Assembly: GCA_017461315.1 (NCBI GenBank)
Contig: JAFTYR010000050.1
Coordinates: 1 to 37,828 of the forward strand
From: Burkholderiaceae bacterium
Lineage (GTDB): Bacteria; Pseudomonadota; Gammaproteobacteria; Burkholderiales; Burkholderiaceae_F
DNA length: 37,828 bases
Direction: 5' to 3'
The position numbers and the translations under genes are program-made. Below the pieces are notes generated by a model. The model was not told the origin of the DNA and made no database searches. It worked only from the letters and a program-made list of their open reading frames with translations. Shown piece after piece: positions 34,822 through 37,828 of this stretch (positions are counted from its first letter, which is position 1; every line of letters begins with the position of its first letter).

Positions 34822-36705
34822 TTATGCTCCTGATATGGATTGCGAGGTGACACCACCTTCATCATGATCTTCATTTGTTTCCTTGTGAATTTTCTTTTTT
34901 GTATCCGGTTCTACTGTCATAAAAGTCACAACTACACGAATGCCGTTGGACGAGAGTCTTGTAATCGTAAGTTGCCCTGCATGTTCATCGACAATATTTC
35001 TCACAATTGCTAAGCCCAATCCGAGTCCTTCTTCTTTTACACTTTCGCTTACGCGTTTAAGGCGTTCAAAAGCTTCGTCAGTAAGAGCGGGTCCGTTATC
35101 AGATACGATAAGTTTTACCTCTGTGAGGTGACTGGCGTTGGTTTCCTGTTTGAGTTCTACGGTTACTTCGGGGCGCTCAGCCTTGATTTGAGTATCGGTA
35201 TTGGACGCAGCTTGGTCGGCATTTTTTATCAGATTAGTGACGAGTAGTTCGAGTTCAAGAGCATTTCCGCGCACGAATACTTCTGGGAGTTTGTCTAGGA
35301 TCAAGTGACTTGCTTTGGCGGTGTGTCGCTCGTAATAGTTAAACGCCTTTTGAACAACTTGATGGAATGCCACAATACTATTTCGATCAATGTCGCGCTT
35401 CACGTACTTGCGAACGCGGTCTACGATAGCAACCATACGGCGGGTTTCTTCCTCAGCTCCTATTACCGCTTTATTTACGATGTCGTCGTGATGCATTTCG
35501 TTTAAGAGCTTAATACGAAGTACCGTAATATAGTTGATGACACTTCCCATTGGTTGCTTTAACTCATGAGCGATCATGGCACAGAGTTGATTGATTGCTC
35601 CCATGCGTTCGATTTGGTTTAATCGTTGGCGTGCGATTGCCTCTTGTTTTTCAAGTTCTTCGCGTTCGATCAGGGCTTTAGTGAGGGCTTCGGTGCGCTT
35701 TCTGACAATCCTTTTGAGGCGCATTTCATCAAAGAGAAGCCACAAAAACACAGCAATTACGATCATCACATAAGCACCGTACATCTGCCAAAGGTTTTCA
35801 AATGTGAAGTCGTCAAGATGTTTCCAGGGACCGAGGTGTAGCTCTTTATACAAACGATTGACCGCAACAAAATTTGTTGCGACTTGCCAAGCATAGTGTG
35901 TGTCCTCGGGTATGGAAAGAAGGGCGAGGGTTGTTGCTTTGACTATGGCAGGAGGTGTGTCTGGCAGTGCCGCTACTACAATGTCCGGGTAAAGTGCAGT
36001 TGAATGCTTACATGCAAAACCCGCAGTTGTTTTGCTATTGATAACCTTGAGCTTACCTGGAGCAAGGAGGCCTGACATTTCCGCACGCTCGAGCATACAG
36101 GTAGGAAGAATTCCTGCATCAGCTTTTCCTGAGAGCACTGCCATGATTACGTCGGGCATTGGGTAGGTGAGAAAGGTTGTGCGTTGAGTAAAATCATCCT
36201 TTCTAAGTCTATTGGTCTTCAACTCGTAGAGGAATGCAAGCCATCCATCTACCGAGTCAGGGCTTCCAGCCACGATTGATCGACTTTGAAGATCTTGTAG
36301 GTTTTCAATAGATGTATTGTCGTTTCTTACAACGATGGTAGCGCCGATCGAAGCCGATGGATTTTCTGCCCATTGTGTGCGTCTAGTTGCAATTGAATGG
36401 CCACCCAAGGTGAGGTTCAACTCCATATAAACCGATGCTGGTCCTAGTAGGATGTCGGGGCTTATGCGTTTGATTTCTTCTATCGTATTGTCGGTGGATA
36501 GACGTACTCCTGTGACGATTCCGTTCGGGATTTTTCTTGCGATGGCCGCTAACGTCGGTTTAACAGTCTGCGAGTAGTAACCTGGTTCTACGGAATCCAC
36601 AAATCCCACGACTACATCTCTTGCAAACGTCGAAGATGTGAGAAAAAGCAGAGTGATCCCCACTACTTTTATGTATAGACAGAATGCGTGAAAGAGACGA
36701 ATCAT
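34822..36705 (-). CDS. Sensor histidine kinase with periplasmic PhnD/TtrS-like binding domain
   Basis: 627 residues. A signal-anchor (1-29) is followed by a periplasmic binding-protein domain (about 30-290) of the phosphonate-binding (PhnD/SBP) type, as in tetrathionate sensor TtrS: VGFVDSVEPGYYS, VVRNDNTSIENLQDLQSRSIV. TM helix 309-325 and a coiled-coil linker lead to the kinase: His380 in MIAHELKQPMG, N-box LLVTNLIKNADQAA, G1 DNGPA and G2 GLGLGLAIVRNI (560-571). The tail after 600 is charged. No clear ribosome site precedes the ATG. It heads the module and presumably senses the acceptor that the flavoproteins reduce; the ligand is unknown, since there is no tetrathionate reductase here. Confidence 0.92.
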   Translation of the reverse strand: MIRLFHAFCLYIKVVGITLLFLTSSTFARDVVVGFVDSVEPGYYSQTVKPTLAAIARKIPNGIVTGVRLSTDNTIEEIKRISPDILLGPASVYMELNLTLGGHSIATRRTQWAENPSASIGATIVVRNDNTSIENLQDLQSRSIVAGSPDSVDGWLAFLYELKTNRLRKDDFTQRTTFLTYPMPDVIMAVLSGKADAGILPTCMLERAEMSGLLAPGKLKVINSKTTAGFACKHSTALYPDIVVAALPDTPPAIVKATTLALLSIPEDTHYAWQVATNFVAVNRLYKELHLGPWKHLDDFTFENLWQMYGAYVMIVIAVFLWLLFDEMRLKRIVRKRTEALTKALIEREELEKQEAIARQRLNQIERMGAINQLCAMIAHELKQPMGSVINYITVLRIKLLNEMHHDDIVNKAVIGAEEETRRMVAIVDRVRKYVKRDIDRNSIVAFHQVVQKAFNYYERHTAKASHLILDKLPEVFVRGNALELELLVTNLIKNADQAASNTDTQIKAERPEVTVELKQETNASHLTEVKLIVSDNGPALTDEAFERLKRVSESVKEEGLGLGLAIVRNIVDEHAGQLTITRLSSNGIRVVVTFMTVEPDTKKKIHKETNEDHDEGGVTSQSISGA

Positions 36706-37102
36706 GGATTGTCAGCGAATTTAGACCCTGATCGAAACTATGCGATGTTTCAGATGGTTCGTCAACATACCGCAGGAGATATCCTATAGGGGAAATGGGA
36801 TGAATCGAAATATTTAGAGACTTATATCTACTTAGGCTTAAAACTCCCTAAAAAAGAAAAAACTAGGGTATGAGTGTCAGAGATAAAAATAATTTTGCAA
36901 GGAAAATGATTATGTCTCATACATGTGTTAAACATATATAAGTCGCTAACAGATATCAGATAAGTTAAGGTACATGAATTTACTTATTTGAGTGGGGTAT
37001 TTTGTTAAATTTATTATTGATATTTTTAATAAAATATCGTTACGATAATGCGATTAAGTCTTGTGTTTAGGCTGAAATTTAATAAAGAAGAGAGGAGGCT
37101 GT
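36706..37102. other. Non-coding gap between sensor kinase and nuclease-like gene
   Basis: 397 bp between divergent genes. The right half (36880-37060) is strongly AT-rich and holds a short inverted repeat, TATCG-TTA-CGATA (37035-37047). No open frame with a ribosome site, RNA gene or clear promoter could be recognised. The boundary between the more GC-rich respiratory module and the next gene falls here. Confidence 0.4.
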
Positions 37103-37828
37103 ATGTTGTCCAATCGCAGTTATTACCGATGTATGCCCGGGGGTAAGTCTGTTTATTTCACTGAATGTTTTTCTCAAGGATTCATTGGTGTTGATTTCGG
37201 AGTGGACGAAAATCTAAAGGATAAGTTTCCAGAGAATTGGCGTGAATTCAATACTGAATATATTCCTAAATTTCTTGCAAAACACCCAAATTATCACAAG
37301 ATTGGAGCGGGGCTAGCTTGCGGTATGTTATGGACTTTAGGTAAGGGAATCCATGAAAATGATGTTGTGTTGGTTCCTAACGGTCAGGGTCAGTATGCCG
37401 TTGGGGTTGTGACTTCTGGCTATATCTATGCAGGGGAAGATGCTAACTTGCCCCATCAGCGTCGTGTTACCTGGCTTCCAGACTTAATTAATCGAACAGA
37501 TATGAGTTCGAGCCTTCGTAATTCGGCGGGTTCTGCAGGCACGATTTGTAATATTACCAAATATGCAAATGAAATTGATTCTTTAATCAAAAAACAAGAA
37601 CCAACTACAGTTGTAGATGATTTAGAAGATCCAGATATATTTGCTTTAGAAAAACACCTTGAAGATTTTTTAGTGCAAAATTGGTCCCACACGGAGCTCG
37701 GTAAACATTACGATATTTACGAAGATTCAGAAGGACAAACAGGACAACAGTACCCTACAGATACCGGTCCTATGGATATTTTGGCAGTAAGTAAGGATAA
37801 AAAGACATTACTTGTTGTTGAACTTAAA
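37103..37828 (+). CDS. PD-(D/E)XK nuclease-like protein, 5' part
   Basis: The frame is open to the end of the window (242 codons). ATG 37103 is preceded by GAGGAGG, a strong ribosome site. Residues 1 to about 165 form a domain I cannot name for sure; it resembles the small N-terminal domains of Mrr/McrBC-type restriction proteins (GIGVDFG-like strand, KIGAGLACGMLWTL, NDVVLVPNGQGQYAVGVV). From about 185 comes a NucS/Mrr-like nuclease core: ALEKHLEDFLVQNW, QQYPTDTGPMDILAV with Asp225, and VVELK with Glu240 and Lys242, at the last bases. Probably a restriction or defence enzyme acting on DNA; the rest of the protein is outside the window. Confidence 0.75.
   Translation, partial: MLSNRSYYRCMPGGKSVYFTECFSQGFIGVDFGVDENLKDKFPENWREFNTEYIPKFLAKHPNYHKIGAGLACGMLWTLGKGIHENDVVLVPNGQGQYAVGVVTSGYIYAGEDANLPHQRRVTWLPDLINRTDMSSSLRNSAGSAGTICNITKYANEIDSLIKKQEPTTVVDDLEDPDIFALEKHLEDFLVQNWSHTELGKHYDIYEDSEGQTGQQYPTDTGPMDILAVSKDKKTLLVVELK

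Noticed and set aside
37030..37056. Fur-like box before the nuclease gene
   Set aside because: GATAAT appears once; the other repeats of the consensus are missing.

Overview
The window is a stretch of chromosome from a low-GC betaproteobacterium. The proteins and gene orders (atpD-atpC next to hemE-priA; DUF971-ubiE-Tim44-like; cydP-cydA-cydB-cydX-ybgE) point to Burkholderiales. The low GC, together with a Tat-exported flavoprotein, a small tetraheme cytochrome c and a TtrSR-like two-component system, suggests a gut-type Sutterellaceae relative (Parasutterella, Sutterella or Turicimonas-like). The family call is inference; no 16S gene is present. I see no insertion sequence, prophage or CRISPR array.

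Left part (1-6741): the 3' part of atpD, atpC, a universal stress protein, a DUF167 protein, hemE, priA and a U32-family protein. The hemE-priA gap holds a tight cluster of DnaA-box sequences beside an AT-rich tract, so it is a candidate origin or DnaA-controlled promoter. Positions 6790-13780 hold an M20 peptidase, a homocysteine S-methyltransferase, an orphan amino-acid-type binding protein, and a small catabolic unit: a DASS-family anion transporter and a fumarase/adenylosuccinate-lyase superfamily enzyme, divergent from a GntR/HutC regulator.

Middle (13798-26727): tRNA-Arg(CCG), DUF971-ubiE-Tim44-like, a sodium:solute symporter, glmU-glmS for UDP-GlcNAc synthesis, marC, and an envelope-stress unit in which an OmpR/QseBC-type two-component pair is followed by a DegP/DegQ-type protease with a PmrA/QseB-like box in front of it. 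A small membrane protein and yaeQ follow.

Right part (26713-36705), all on the minus strand, is respiratory. First comes a complete cytochrome bd operon including three small proteins (CydP, CydX, YbgE). Then comes an anaerobic respiration module: a TtrS-like sensor kinase with a periplasmic binding domain, a FixJ/TtrR-like regulator, an exported flavocytochrome-c-type flavoprotein overlapping the regulator, and a separate operon of a tetraheme cytochrome c and a Tat-exported flavoprotein. Both flavoproteins belong to the fumarate/urocanate reductase family but lack the catalytic arginine of fumarate reductase, and the first also lacks its carboxylate-binding His and Arg. This module is the best candidate for an undescribed system: respiration of an unknown organic acceptor, controlled by its own sensor. 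The window ends inside a gene for a PD-(D/E)XK nuclease-like protein.
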